Origin: Phycisphaerales bacterium
GTDB lineage: Bacteria; Planctomycetota; Phycisphaerae; WQYP01
DNA length: 36,593 bases
Direction of reading: 5' to 3'
NCBI GenBank assembly: GCA_009781185.1
Contig: WQYP01000024.1
Location: forward strand, 1 to 36,593
The translations under genes were made by a program, and so were the position numbers. Shown here in pieces: positions 14,140-22,830 of the stretch. Under the pieces are notes generated by a model that saw nothing but the letters and a program-made list of their open reading frames with translations, searched no databases and had not been told where the DNA came from. Positions within the stretch are counted from its first letter, which is position 1. Every line of letters begins with the position of its first letter.

Positions 14140-16866
14140 TTATTTCGGGAGAGCGATTTTCAGGTCGAAAGGTTTTAATTCGAAACCGTCGAGGACCTGT
14201 ACTTCGGTCACGTCGATCATACGCGGAGAGGTGATTTTGTACTTGACGTAACGGGCTTCGATTGGGGCTTTGTCGGAAGGCGGGGCGAGGAGGAAGTTGT
14301 GGGCGTTGAAGGTCTCTTCGTCGGTCCACATATAGTTGACGGGAATGTCTTTCCAGCGGAGGTTGAAGTTGAAGTTGCCGACGGAGGTGTATTGTTTGCC
14401 GTCGAGGGAGGTGAGGAGTTCGACTTGGTCTTTGTTTTGGCCTTTGATGGCGTCGCAGGCGGGATAGCCGTGGGTGTGGATGCGGAAGGCGGCACATTTT
14501 TGCGGAGAGCCCAGGTCCACGATGATTTCAGGGTTGGCGTTGGGGGGCCAGAGGAGGCCTTCTTTGTAGGAGGAACCGCCGGAGTAGGAGGATCCGACGC
14601 GGCCGTCGGTGAGCTTTTTGCCGTCGGGGTCGCCGGCGCCCCAGTTGGTCAGGGAGGGGGCGGAGGTGGTGTAGGGTTTGTGGAGGGCGAGGTTGGTGCC
14701 GTAGGTGGACCAGGTGCCGGTCCATTTTTTGGCGGTTTTGTTCTCGTTGTCGTCAGAGTAGCCGTACTTGACGTCGGGGCGGGTGCCTTTGGGGGTGATC
14801 GTGACGGATTCCATGACAGGGTGGTCTTCGCCGGCGACGTTGATCGTGTAGGTGAATGGAAGTTTGTCGATCAGTTGGGTGTGTGAGCGGGCGATGGCGG
14901 AGTAGTCTTTTTGGCGTTCCTGCCAATTGAAGGTGACTTCCAACGGCCCATCAGAGCCGCGACCGTTAGGGAGCGACCCGTTCGGCAAGGCAATCGGTCG
15001 CTCCCTTACGGTCGCGGCTCTGATTGTCGCGTTTTGGATTGGCTCGGCGATTTTGTGGTGGAGTTCCATGCGGACGGAGTAGAGGCCGCAGAGGGCGGGG
15101 GTGCCTTCGTAGCTGTCGAGGCGGTAGCGGAACAGGATGGAGCGGGTGTTGGGGGGGATGTCGTTGATGGTGTGGTAGCGGGTGAGGTCCCAAGGGGCTT
15201 CGGTGGTGTTGTAATGGGCGTCCTGGATCCAGGTTTTGCCGTCGTCGAAGGAGTGGTGGAATTCGACGCTGGATTTTGGGGCGCGGATGCACATGCGGGC
15301 GCCGTAGGTGAAACTGGTGATGTCGGTGGGGGCGTCGACTTTGAAATCGACCCAGCCTTTGGGGACGGCGGCGTCGTCGATGTAGAGCTCGGCGTAACGG
15401 CCGGAGTCGGCAGAGGCGACGGAGGTGAGATTCTCGATCTTCGCGGCGTATTTTTCGAACTGGCCCTTGCGAAGGTCGGGGGTGAAGACGATGGATTCGG
15501 TTTGGTCGCCGGCGCCGAGGTAGATGGTGTTCTTGCCGATGTTGAGCTTCGGCAGCGTCTTGGCGTTGACCTGCGTGATGGTGGTGAATTTGATGGACAT
15601 GAGTGAAGAGTTGGGTTGCAGCTTGGCTTTGACGAGGACGTTGTAGCTGCCGTTGACTTCGTCAAGGAGGTTGAAGCTGAGGCTGTCATAAAGGCCAGAC
15701 TTGTACGTCCTCTTGGTCATGGAAATGGGTTTCCATGATCGGCCATCATCGCAACTGATCTCAAAAGTGACATTCGATACGTTGCCCTTCTCTGGAAGGA
15801 ACCCGTCCGCCACGCTGGTATCGATGTTCATGCTGGTGATGACATTGGCACCTTCGACTTTGAAAATAATCTCGGCGGGTTTGTCAGCTTCGGCGGGAGT
15901 AACGCCGCTGCCGTTGTCGCGGGCTTTAATGTTGGTCATAGCGTAGACGACGGTGGGGAGGGAATCTTTGGTGAGTGATGGTTTCCATTCGCGGATGCCG
16001 TTGCCGCGGATGCGGTAGCGGGGGTTGGAGGATTCGGGATCGAAGGGCGGGCGGTTTTCGCGGACGATCGGGACGTAATAGGCGGGGTCGTTTTTGAAGT
16101 TGCTGTTTTTGCCGACGGTATTGGGGCCATTTTCGTCGAGGCGGTGGTAGTAGCGGGTGTAGGTTTCGTCGTCGTGGAGGTTGAGGATGTAGCGATGGCC
16201 GTACTCGTCACATTTGTAGAAGTATTGGTATTTGATGTTTCTGGGATTGAAGGAGCGAGCTTCGGAGTCGAGTGTGCGGTCGCAGTCGGCGCCGGTGAGG
16301 TAGCCGTTGGGGGAGGTGCCGCTGAGGCAGTGATATTTGGCGATATGTCCGAGTTCTTTGACGCCGTTGGAGAGTTCACAGGCGCCTTCGGCGCCGATGT
16401 CTTCGACGCCAGCGATGGTTTTGCCGTCGCAGAGCGTGTAGATCGCCGAGAGCGAGTTGTCGTACATGTGCCAGCGGTTGTCGTACTGCACTTCGCAAAC
16501 CGTGTGATTGCCGATTTCCCAGTAGCGGACAGGCATCCCCATGAAATCCCATGTGGCGGTGTTGATGCCCGAGACCGTCGAGCACATCGTAAATCCGTAA
16601 TCGTTGTACTGCATGATCGGGTCGGTCAGGTCAACGCCGCGGAGATGCATCGGCGAAGTCTGGCGGCGGGCGATGTGGTTCCAATAGAACAGGGCCCAGC
16701 ATTTCTCCGCAGGCGTGTCCCAGCGAGAGGTGATGGAATAAACCATCGAGCTCATGTCGGAATAGTCCGGCGAGGCGTCGGTGACGAGCTTGAGATTGCA
16801 GATTTGAGCGGCGGCGGTGAGTGGGAGAAACGCAAGAGCGGCGGCGACGGCGAATGTGATTTTCAT
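14140..16866 (-). CDS. Secreted transglutaminase-like protein with discoidin-like C-terminus
   Basis: A 908-residue exported protein with a signal peptide (MKITFAVAAALAFLPLTAAAQ). Residues about 30-200 resemble the transglutaminase/protease-like core: AEKCWALFYWNHIA, MCSTVSGINTATWDFMG and HTVCEVQYDNRWHMYD, in that order, with Cys, His and Asp positions as expected. Central beta-rich segments follow. The last ~150 residues look like an F5/8 type C (discoidin) carbohydrate-binding domain: NLALHKPYTTSA, LTDGRVGSSYSGG and IIVDLGSPQKCAAFRIHTHG. A 25-residue block (about 614-639) is encoded by an inserted palindromic repeat. The ATG at 16866 has GGAG upstream. It probably acts at the cell surface with the sulfatase. 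Substrate unknown. Confidence 0.75.
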   Translation of the reverse strand: MKITFAVAAALAFLPLTAAAQICNLKLVTDASPDYSDMSSMVYSITSRWDTPAEKCWALFYWNHIARRQTSPMHLRGVDLTDPIMQYNDYGFTMCSTVSGINTATWDFMGMPVRYWEIGNHTVCEVQYDNRWHMYDNSLSAIYTLCDGKTIAGVEDIGAEGACELSNGVKELGHIAKYHCLSGTSPNGYLTGADCDRTLDSEARSFNPRNIKYQYFYKCDEYGHRYILNLHDDETYTRYYHRLDENGPNTVGKNSNFKNDPAYYVPIVRENRPPFDPESSNPRYRIRGNGIREWKPSLTKDSLPTVVYAMTNIKARDNGSGVTPAEADKPAEIIFKVEGANVITSMNIDTSVADGFLPEKGNVSNVTFEISCDDGRSWKPISMTKRTYKSGLYDSLSFNLLDEVNGSYNVLVKAKLQPNSSLMSIKFTTITQVNAKTLPKLNIGKNTIYLGAGDQTESIVFTPDLRKGQFEKYAAKIENLTSVASADSGRYAELYIDDAAVPKGWVDFKVDAPTDITSFTYGARMCIRAPKSSVEFHHSFDDGKTWIQDAHYNTTEAPWDLTRYHTINDIPPNTRSILFRYRLDSYEGTPALCGLYSVRMELHHKIAEPIQNATIRAATVRERPIALPNGSLPNGRGSDGPLEVTFNWQERQKDYSAIARSHTQLIDKLPFTYTINVAGEDHPVMESVTITPKGTRPDVKYGYSDDNENKTAKKWTGTWSTYGTNLALHKPYTTSAPSLTNWGAGDPDGKKLTDGRVGSSYSGGSSYKEGLLWPPNANPEIIVDLGSPQKCAAFRIHTHGYPACDAIKGQNKDQVELLTSLDGKQYTSVGNFNFNLRWKDIPVNYMWTDEETFNAHNFLLAPPSDKAPIEARYVKYKITSPRMIDVTEVQVLDGFELKPFDLKIALPK
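14950..15024. repeat. 75-bp palindromic repeat in frame within a coding region
   Basis: The left arm ATCAGAGCCGCGACCGTTAG and the right arm CTTACGGTCGCGGCTCTGAT are inverted copies of each other apart from one position. The element is exactly 75 bp, so it adds 25 codons to the minus-strand gene without breaking its frame. The translated block contains ATVRERPIALPNG and PNGRGSD, which have nothing in common with the surrounding beta-rich sequence. Confidence 0.85.
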
Positions 16867-16910
16867 GACGGACTCCAGATTGACAGCCATAGGCAGAGGA
16901 TGTGAATGAG

Positions 16911-17888
16911 TCACGAACGAACGGGGGTGTGAAATAAGCGAAGCCGTTTCACTTGTGCTTTGATCCTGGCCTTGATTTTTGCCTTCATTTCTTTCAAACG
17001 TAGTTGAATAAGGTTTCTTTTGGGAATTTTTTCCATCAATTCATGATATTTCGGAAGAAAATGTGCGTACTTTGCGTCGGAAAGAATTCTATGCTTCTGT
17101 TGCCTCAATAATGAAAAGATGACCTCGAATTGCTGATCCAACAGATCGGCATCCAGATTACACAACATATCCTCGGAAATCATCAAATATGTAGAAATCG
17201 AAAATGTTAAATTTGGATTTGTCATAGTGCTGTCGGGCACAAAATATCGAATGTAACAATAGTCATCAGTAAAAGCCAAACTTTCAATTTTTTTAAGCAT
17301 GAAAAAATGCCAGTGATAATCCTCGTGGCAAAGTCGTTCTTTAAAATATAAATTTCGCTTAATAAATTTTTTTCTAATAAGTTTACTCCACGAAGGTACC
17401 GGCAAAATCGCGGAATATTGTTTTTTTATTTCCAGATTGCCTTTTACAAATTCAGGCAATTTGCCTTTAAGCTCATAAGGGTCTTTGTCAATTCGTGGAT
17501 ATTGATAAACGTTTCCCTGGACGATATCCACGCCGGGATATTTCTGAGCGAGCCTGACAAGTGAATCAATGCAGTTTCCGGTCATTTCATCATCACTGTC
17601 CAAAAAGCATATGTGTTCGAAGTTTGAATTGTCTATTCCTGTATTTCTTGCGGCAGACACACCACTATTTTGTTCGTGCCTGATAATCGAAAATTTTATA
17701 TCCCCTTTATAGTTGTCAACCAAACGATTCGCCAGCTCAAGTGAATGGTCGGTTGAGCAATCTTCTACTATGATACATTCGATATTTCTATAAGTTTGCT
17801 TTACCACGGAATTGAAACAACGCTCAAAGTATGGCTCTTTGTTGTAAAGCGGGATGATAATGGATACCCAAATCGATTTTTCCGTCAT
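16911..17888 (-). CDS. Family 2 glycosyltransferase
   Basis: A 325-residue GT-A fold transferase that adds a sugar from a nucleotide donor to a growing glycan. WVSIIIPLYNKEPYFERCF opens the domain, EDCSTDHS and GVSAARNTGID are typical of the nucleotide-binding region, and FLDSDDEM is the DxD-type metal motif at about residue 95. The Lys/Arg-rich C-terminus (KIKARIKAQVKRLRLF) may sit on the membrane. The start at 17888 is preferred to 17900 or the GTG at 17909, because TGAGGA then sits 7 bases upstream. Base composition is clearly AT-richer than the neighbours, which suggests acquisition by transfer. It sits between a pyruvyl transferase and a secreted transglutaminase-like gene. Confidence 0.92.
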   Translation of the reverse strand: MTEKSIWVSIIIPLYNKEPYFERCFNSVVKQTYRNIECIIVEDCSTDHSLELANRLVDNYKGDIKFSIIRHEQNSGVSAARNTGIDNSNFEHICFLDSDDEMTGNCIDSLVRLAQKYPGVDIVQGNVYQYPRIDKDPYELKGKLPEFVKGNLEIKKQYSAILPVPSWSKLIRKKFIKRNLYFKERLCHEDYHWHFFMLKKIESLAFTDDYCYIRYFVPDSTMTNPNLTFSISTYLMISEDMLCNLDADLLDQQFEVIFSLLRQQKHRILSDAKYAHFLPKYHELMEKIPKRNLIQLRLKEMKAKIKARIKAQVKRLRLFHTPVRS

Positions 17889-17976
17889 TTTTTTCCTCAT
17901 TGAGTTCACGATGGTCAGTGATGGTCGGCGACAAGTTCTGGCACACCGGATCAGATTGTTTATCGATTCAAATCCT

Positions 17977-19206
17977 TTAACTGTTTTTTCCCAGTTGTTG
18001 CTGGTTTTTCGTCACGCTTTCGAGAGCATTTTGCAGATACTGTAATGATTCCTGGCGCATCCGCTCAAGAATCGGTTCGGTATGGGCGTAATCCAATTGC
18101 AGGTTCAAATGCCGCTCCGCCGGGGGGGTGTTAAAAGGCAACAGTCTGTCGGATAGTCCCAGCAAGGAAGTAATGTTTGTCAGACGTGAGTTCGTGGATG
18201 AGATTTTGTTCGTATCGGATCGTAATTGCGTGACAAATGGTTTACGGTAGATAATTGCAAATGCTGTTCCATGGAAAGAATTCGAGACAATATAGGCCGC
18301 ATTGGCGAAAAGTGAGACAAAGTCCACGGGCGTCACATTGCCGGCGAAATCAACTTTTTCTTTTTGGCACATTTCGCGGCAGCAATTCATCGGAAGGCCG
18401 CCATTTAGCGTGGAAAATGCAAGGACCGGGCGTCCACCCATGCGCCGGCTTAATTCTTTCGCAAGTCGAATGACAGCCAATGTTTCTCCTGTTTCGTTTT
18501 CCATGCAGTAGCAAAGGATACTATCGTTTGATGAGTTTTTCCGTTTTTCCTTGTCCGCGAGCTGATTCCATGCCGACTGATCAAGTAAAAGAGTCGGGTC
18601 GAACACGACTTTTACTTTATGGCCGGTCAGTTCATGGACGATTTCCGCCGCTTTATCTTCACGAACGGAAATCGCGACGAATTCGGGCAGGCAACGTTCA
18701 TAATGGGAGCGGAGCGATTGAGGTATTTCATCAACTCCGAAACTGGCGGCATACGATATACGTTTTGCCTTGTCGATGAAAGATAATGTGTAGAATGGAA
18801 ATCCATGAAAAGCGAAATTCGGGTTCCATATCTGATCACTTCCCGCGATACATGCCACATAATCCGACGACAATTCTTCCAATTGGGAATATTGGTCAAT
18901 TTTTTGTGATTGATTGGTGTATTTGTCCATAAATTCTTGAAATACATTGTTGTTTGAGGGCATCCGCGATTTCGGCAATAAACGGGATGGATGGAAAAAC
19001 AGCCAATAGAAAAACCTTGCAAATCGATAATGAAGGGACAAGGGGGGGGACGGAGGAGGCGAGGACTTGGGGGGGCGGTAATTAATAAATTCGGCGTGAT
19101 ACCCGAAATTCGCGAGAACTTTTTGCAGTGCATAGCCTTGCAGCACGGCACCATAATTTTGGGACCGAAGAGTTGCTATTCCTATTTTTTTATCATGCGA
19201 GTGCAT
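17977..19206 (-). CDS. Polysaccharide pyruvyl transferase family protein
   Basis: A 409-residue protein of the WcaK/CsaB family, which transfers pyruvate ketals to exopolysaccharide sugars. N-terminal IGIATLRSQNYGAVLQGYAL, central CIAGSDQIWNPNF, and C-terminal YIVSNSFHGTAFAIIYRKPF are the family hallmarks (the last with the conserved SxSFHGT). A Pro/Ser-rich stretch (SSPPPSPPLSLHY) near residue 50 looks like an insertion. The ATG at 19206 follows AAGGG with good spacing; the open frame to 19239 overlaps the upstream gene. Composition is AT-rich, as in the adjacent glycosyltransferase, so the pair may have arrived together. Many family members are not strictly pyruvyl transferases, so the reaction is inferred. 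Confidence 0.87.
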   Translation of the reverse strand: MHSHDKKIGIATLRSQNYGAVLQGYALQKVLANFGYHAEFINYRPPKSSPPPSPPLSLHYRFARFFYWLFFHPSRLLPKSRMPSNNNVFQEFMDKYTNQSQKIDQYSQLEELSSDYVACIAGSDQIWNPNFAFHGFPFYTLSFIDKAKRISYAASFGVDEIPQSLRSHYERCLPEFVAISVREDKAAEIVHELTGHKVKVVFDPTLLLDQSAWNQLADKEKRKNSSNDSILCYCMENETGETLAVIRLAKELSRRMGGRPVLAFSTLNGGLPMNCCREMCQKEKVDFAGNVTPVDFVSLFANAAYIVSNSFHGTAFAIIYRKPFVTQLRSDTNKISSTNSRLTNITSLLGLSDRLLPFNTPPAERHLNLQLDYAHTEPILERMRQESLQYLQNALESVTKNQQQLGKNS

Positions 19207-19235
19207 CGTTGCGCCCTTGTTCGCCGACGTGTTTA

Positions 19236-21296
19236 TCAATGAGCGTAGATCTTATAAGGTTTCAGCGTGTCGGCGTGTTGTTTGCGGAAGACTTCGGCTT
19301 TGCGGTAGGCGGCCCAAGTGTTTTCAAACCAGTCGTCGAGGTTGGCGGGAGGGGTGTTCGGAGCGGATTCGGTGCGGGTGAAGGAGTGGGTGGCGGGGTC
19401 GTAGGTGATGCCGAGGATGGTTTGGCGGAGTTGCATGTTTTCGGGGATGAAACGCCATTCGGTGGTGAGGTTGGGGTGGGGGAGGTTGCCGGCAGGGTCG
19501 GTGACGAGGTGTGAGCCGCGTGAGCCGCCGCCTTTTTCGAGGATGGCGAGGATGGATTCGAGGTAGGCGAGCTGGGCGAGGGCGAGTTCGCGGGTTTCGA
19601 GGGCGGGGAGGAAGCCGGGGGGTTTTTGTTTCAGGCCGGTGGAGAGGATTTTTTGGTATTGGTCGCGTGCGGCGGCGAGGGCGGTCTTGACGCCTTCGAG
19701 GGAGCGGACCATGCCGCCGTATTGGGACATGCGGTGCTGGATGGTTTTCTTTTCGGCGGCGGCGTCGAGGGCTTCGGCGGCGGGGGTTTTAATGGAAGAG
19801 ATGGTTTTGCTGAAAATTTCGATGACAGGGGCGGCGAGGGTTTGGAATTGATCGGCAGGGAGCGGGGCTTGGGTGTAAACGTGTGCGATGCGTTGGGCGG
19901 CGCGCATGGAACCGACTTGGCCGGAGTTGAGGGCGGAACCGCCGGGACGTTTGACGCCATGGGTGCCTGCGAGTTCGCCGACAACGAAGAGATGGGGGAC
20001 GGTGGATTCCCACCAGTGATCGACGGCGAAGCCGCCGTTGCAGTGCTGGGAGCAGACGCCGATTTCGAGGGGCTCTTTCCAGAGGTCGACGCCGCGGTAG
20101 GTGTAGAGGTCGATGGAGGGTTGGTTCATGTGGGCGAGGCGGGCGATGGGGGTGGGCTGGAGGGCGCCGGATTTTTGGAGGTATTCGAGGGCTTCGGGTT
20201 TGAGGTCTTCGAGCTTGAAGGGCTGGAGGTTGTCACCGGCGCGGGGGTTCTCACGGAAGTCCATGAAGACGCGACGGTTTTTGTTGATCATTTCGTTTTG
20301 GACGAGGATGTCGATCAGCGATGAGCCGTGGTTGGCGACTTTGTCGTGGTCGAAGGGCCATTGGTAGCCTTTGAGGAAAATGTCGGTGGCGAGGGTGGAC
20401 ATGTCGTTGAACCAGGGATTGAGAAATTCCTGTTCGTCGGTGCCTTTTTGGTTGGTGGAGTAGTAGCGAGGGATGACCTGCTGGTAGGTGCCGGAGAGGT
20501 TCCAGCGGGGGTCGAGGGAGGCGAGTCCGAACTGGGATTCGGTGAGGTTGTGGGCGCGTGCGCCAGCTTCGAGGAGTTGGGCGTAGGAGCCCATCTGGCC
20601 TTTGGGGTAGACGGAGATTTCGTAGAGGTCTCCGGGCCCGCCGGTGGCGGCGACGAGGTTGGTGCAGTTGAAGAGGACCAGGCCGTGATTGGGATCTTTT
20701 TGCTTGTTGGTTTGGGCGCACAGGGCGCCGCAGATGGAACCGTCGGGGGATTTGAGGATGGCCAGGAGGTGGTAGTGGTTGAAGAGGGTGATGCCGAGAA
20801 GTTTGAATTCGGCGTGGAGCTTTTCGACCATGAAACGGGAGGTCCAGGGACCGGCGGAGGTTCCGCGTTGGCGAGGGTCGTGGTCGGTTTTGTATCCGAC
20901 GAAGGCGCCGTTGGCGTTGTGCGGGAAGGGGACGCCAAGGTCTGCGAGTCGGTAGAAGCCGCGTAGGGAGTTGGCGCCTTCAATGAGGGCGACGTCGGCA
21001 TGGGTGCAACCGCCGGCGGTGAGGGTTTTGGCGAAATCGGCGGCGAGGTCGCCTTCCTGGCCCATTTTGTAGTAGGTTTGCTTATCGGAGCCGGAGTTGT
21101 GGGAGGTGCCCAGACCGACGCCGCGGGTGAGGAGGGCGACCTGGTCTTTGGGGGTTTCGGCGCCGCACTCGACGAGTTCGCGGAAGAGGCGATTGACGCA
21201 GTTGAGGCCGGCGGCGCCGGAGCCGACGACGAGGGTGTTGAGGGTGTAGGTGGGGATTTTAATGCCGTTGATGACTGTTTCGGTTTGTTGGATCAC
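19236..21296 (-). CDS. FAD-binding fumarate-reductase-like flavoprotein
   Basis: A 686-residue flavoprotein of the succinate dehydrogenase/fumarate reductase/aspartate oxidase type. NTLVVGSGAAGLNCVNRLF is the FAD-binding motif near residue 20. TDHDPRQRGTSAGPWTSRFM lies in the region where the catalytic Arg and His of this family occur. SQHCNGGFAVDHWWEST and VVGELAGTHGVKRPGGSAL form the C-terminal FAD closure. The final ~200 residues are helical and probably correspond to the capping region. The start is a GTG at 21296 with GGAG 7 bases upstream. It is the first gene of the minus-strand run toward 12740 and ends 29 bp before the pyruvyl transferase start. No iron-sulfur or membrane subunit is beside it, so it is likely a soluble enzyme of unknown substrate. 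Confidence 0.85.
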   Translation of the reverse strand: MIQQTETVINGIKIPTYTLNTLVVGSGAAGLNCVNRLFRELVECGAETPKDQVALLTRGVGLGTSHNSGSDKQTYYKMGQEGDLAADFAKTLTAGGCTHADVALIEGANSLRGFYRLADLGVPFPHNANGAFVGYKTDHDPRQRGTSAGPWTSRFMVEKLHAEFKLLGITLFNHYHLLAILKSPDGSICGALCAQTNKQKDPNHGLVLFNCTNLVAATGGPGDLYEISVYPKGQMGSYAQLLEAGARAHNLTESQFGLASLDPRWNLSGTYQQVIPRYYSTNQKGTDEQEFLNPWFNDMSTLATDIFLKGYQWPFDHDKVANHGSSLIDILVQNEMINKNRRVFMDFRENPRAGDNLQPFKLEDLKPEALEYLQKSGALQPTPIARLAHMNQPSIDLYTYRGVDLWKEPLEIGVCSQHCNGGFAVDHWWESTVPHLFVVGELAGTHGVKRPGGSALNSGQVGSMRAAQRIAHVYTQAPLPADQFQTLAAPVIEIFSKTISSIKTPAAEALDAAAEKKTIQHRMSQYGGMVRSLEGVKTALAAARDQYQKILSTGLKQKPPGFLPALETRELALAQLAYLESILAILEKGGGSRGSHLVTDPAGNLPHPNLTTEWRFIPENMQLRQTILGITYDPATHSFTRTESAPNTPPANLDDWFENTWAAYRKAEVFRKQHADTLKPYKIYAH

Positions 21297-21332
21297 TTGA
21301 AAGCTCCTATTTTGCGAAGAGAGGTTAATGCC

Positions 21333-21423
21333 ATCTGAGCCGCGACCGTGAGGGAGCGACCATGCACGCTGAAGCGTGAACTCCGCCCCCCCCCAGTCGC
21401 TCCCTTATGGTCGCGTCTCGGAT
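21333..21423. repeat. Palindromic repeat copy
   Basis: Left arm ATCTGAGCCGCGACCGTGAG and right arm CTTATGGTCGCGTCTCGGAT, with about three mismatches. The centre is longer than usual, containing a small GCTGAAGCGTG hairpin and a C-run. It lies upstream of both the flavoprotein gene (minus) and the small protein gene (plus). Confidence 0.8.
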
Positions 21424-21471
21424 GGCGGCAGATGGGGGTATTGTATAGAACCTGCGTCGAGTGTCCAGACG

Positions 21472-21500
21472 TTGACTTTGCGTACTTTTGTAAGGAAAAT
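21472..21500 (+). promoter_or_regulatory. Possible sigma70-type promoter
   Basis: TTGACT at 21472-21477 and GAAAAT at 21495-21500 are separated by 17 bp, about 50 bp before the start codon at 21549. The -35 is close to consensus, and the -10 matches at four of six positions. Planctomycete promoters are poorly known, so this is a weak call. Confidence 0.3.
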
Positions 21501-21548
21501 AAAAGGGTAGAAAGATCGGCAAGGATCGTCATAAAGGAGAATAATGCC

Positions 21549-21782
21549 ATGACTACCGAACAGCTTAAAAATGCTCATGGTGCCCATCCATTTGTTCCAT
21601 TTACCATCCACATGGGCGACGGTCGCTCCTTCCGCGTCGATCATCCTGAATTCCTTTCCCGCTCACCATCAGGCCGAACCGTCATCGTACATCAACCGGA
21701 CGACAGCTTCAGCATACTGGATCTGCTTCTGATGACCGAACTCGAAGTGCATGCCGCACAATCATCGCGAAATGCTGTGTAA
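21549..21782 (+). CDS. Small conserved planctomycete protein
   Basis: A 77-residue protein of a type I have seen repeatedly in planctomycetes but with no assigned function. It opens MTTEQLKNAHGAHPFVPFTI, then HMGDGRSFRVDHPEFLSRSP and SGRTVIVHQPDDSFSILDLL, giving a compact alpha-beta fold. The start at 21549 is preceded by AAAGGAG. The stop is 5 bp before the next gene, so the two are co-transcribed. There are no catalytic residues that I can name. Confidence 0.7.
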   Translation: MTTEQLKNAHGAHPFVPFTIHMGDGRSFRVDHPEFLSRSPSGRTVIVHQPDDSFSILDLLLMTELEVHAAQSSRNAV

Positions 21783-21787
21783 CCTCA

Positions 21788-22246
21788 ATGTCACGCCGCT
21801 GGGTCATTCGGACTATCTTTCTCGGGCTCCTGTCGCTCTGCATGGACGGATGGATTTTGAGCACGTTCTTTTACTGGAGTGCGTCGCTAGGAAATGGTCG
21901 CAAGTGGATCGGCCTCTATCAGGGACCGGGTGCAATTGTCGTCGGCGGTGTTCTGGTCAAAGACCCAACCCGCCACACACCGTCGAGCGGTTTATGGGGG
22001 TATCGTTTACCGAAACCTAAGTTTTTGCCCGAGTTCTGGCCGTCGAAAAATCCAGAGAACGTTCAATATTACTTCGGTTTCAGCGTTCAATACATAGATT
22101 ACGGTCCAGGCCGCATCTTCGTCGTTGCCATTCCCTTCTGGTTTTTGGTGCTTCTCTCAGCCGCCGGTCTCTGGCTGGCCTGGCGAAAGACACAACCCGA
22201 GTTCAGAGGCTTTCCAGTGGAAATGAAAAGTACCCCGCCAAAATAG
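21788..22246 (+). CDS. Membrane protein of unknown function
   Basis: A 152-residue protein with an N-terminal hydrophobic helix (IRTIFLGLLSLCMDGWILST) and a C-terminal helix (IFVVAIPFWFLVLLSAAGLW) followed by a short polar tail. The ~80 residues between are probably extracytoplasmic and rich in Gly, Pro and aromatic residues. Small two-helix proteins of this layout, ending with a WLAWR-type segment, are common in planctomycetes and have no known role. It starts 5 bp after the previous stop, so it is likely translationally coupled; no independent ribosome site is evident. Confidence 0.6.
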   Translation: MSRRWVIRTIFLGLLSLCMDGWILSTFFYWSASLGNGRKWIGLYQGPGAIVVGGVLVKDPTRHTPSSGLWGYRLPKPKFLPEFWPSKNPENVQYYFGFSVQYIDYGPGRIFVVAIPFWFLVLLSAAGLWLAWRKTQPEFRGFPVEMKSTPPK

Positions 22247-22286
22247 GTATGGATGAACATGCCACTTTCGACCTGTGGACATAAAA

Positions 22287-22523
22287 TCAGGTGGCAGGCC
22301 GTGATTCGACGTAAAGGGATTCCGGGCCGAAGTCTTGTTCGTTGGGCCAGATGATGGTTCCGAAGGCAAGTCGGACGGAGCGGAAGTAGGTCGGATCGCG
22401 TAGTTCGGTGAAGATGCCTTTGTCGAGATAGGGACGGACGTCGAATATGCGAGTTTCGCCGGTGTTGAAGGCAAGCTCCAAATGGTGGTTTTCCAGCGGT
22501 TTGACGGCGGTGACTTTAATCAT
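22287..22523 (-). CDS. DUF2442 domain protein
   Basis: A 78-residue DUF2442 protein. The typical pattern is VTAVKPLENHHLELAFNTGE, RIFDVRPYLDKGIF and FGTIIWPNEQDFGPESLY. The family is a small beta-sheet domain often encoded beside DUF4160, as here, where the DUF4160 start lies just upstream on the same strand and the genes are 10 bp apart. The pair has been discussed as a possible toxin-antitoxin or NAD-related system; no activity is established as far as I know. Confidence 0.8.
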   Translation of the reverse strand: MIKVTAVKPLENHHLELAFNTGETRIFDVRPYLDKGIFTELRDPTYFRSVRLAFGTIIWPNEQDFGPESLYVESRPAT

Positions 22524-22533
22524 GTGGCGACTC

Positions 22534-22803
22534 CTATTTCAACGGCTCAATGCGGAAGACTTTTTCGCCGTTGACGGCCAGTTTCCAGTTGGCCATGAGC
22601 TCTTCCTGATGAATTTCGATCCAAGCCTGCACGAGTTTAAGTCGAGAAGATTTGACCGAACCGGTGAGCACTTCGCCGGAGGGAATGGCCAGAACCGCGG
22701 ATTCGTCGCCATGTTCGACATGGATATGAGGCGAGTGGTGTTTTTTGTCGTCAAAGAAGTACATCATGACGATGACGCCGTAGAACATGGAAATGACAGG
22801 CAT
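22534..22803 (-). CDS. DUF4160 domain protein
   Basis: An 89-residue DUF4160 protein: MPVISMFYGVIVMMYFFDDK, then HHSPHIHVEHGDESAVLAI with the family His-rich HxPHxHV motif, and VQAWIEIHQEELMANWKLAV at the C-terminus, the conserved WxxxHxxEL-N-W pattern. It is upstream of and nearly adjacent to the DUF2442 gene. A DUF433 gene lies 27 bp upstream on the same strand, so the three form a compact cluster. The function is not established. Confidence 0.85.
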   Translation of the reverse strand: MPVISMFYGVIVMMYFFDDKKHHSPHIHVEHGDESAVLAIPSGEVLTGSVKSSRLKLVQAWIEIHQEELMANWKLAVNGEKVFRIEPLK

Positions 22804-22830
22804 GGCTGCCTCCGATTGTTATGAGGAATT

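Noticed and set aside
14299..16905. Several Gly/Val-rich plus-strand frames
   Set aside because: Antisense to the transglutaminase-like gene; composition typical of shadow frames.
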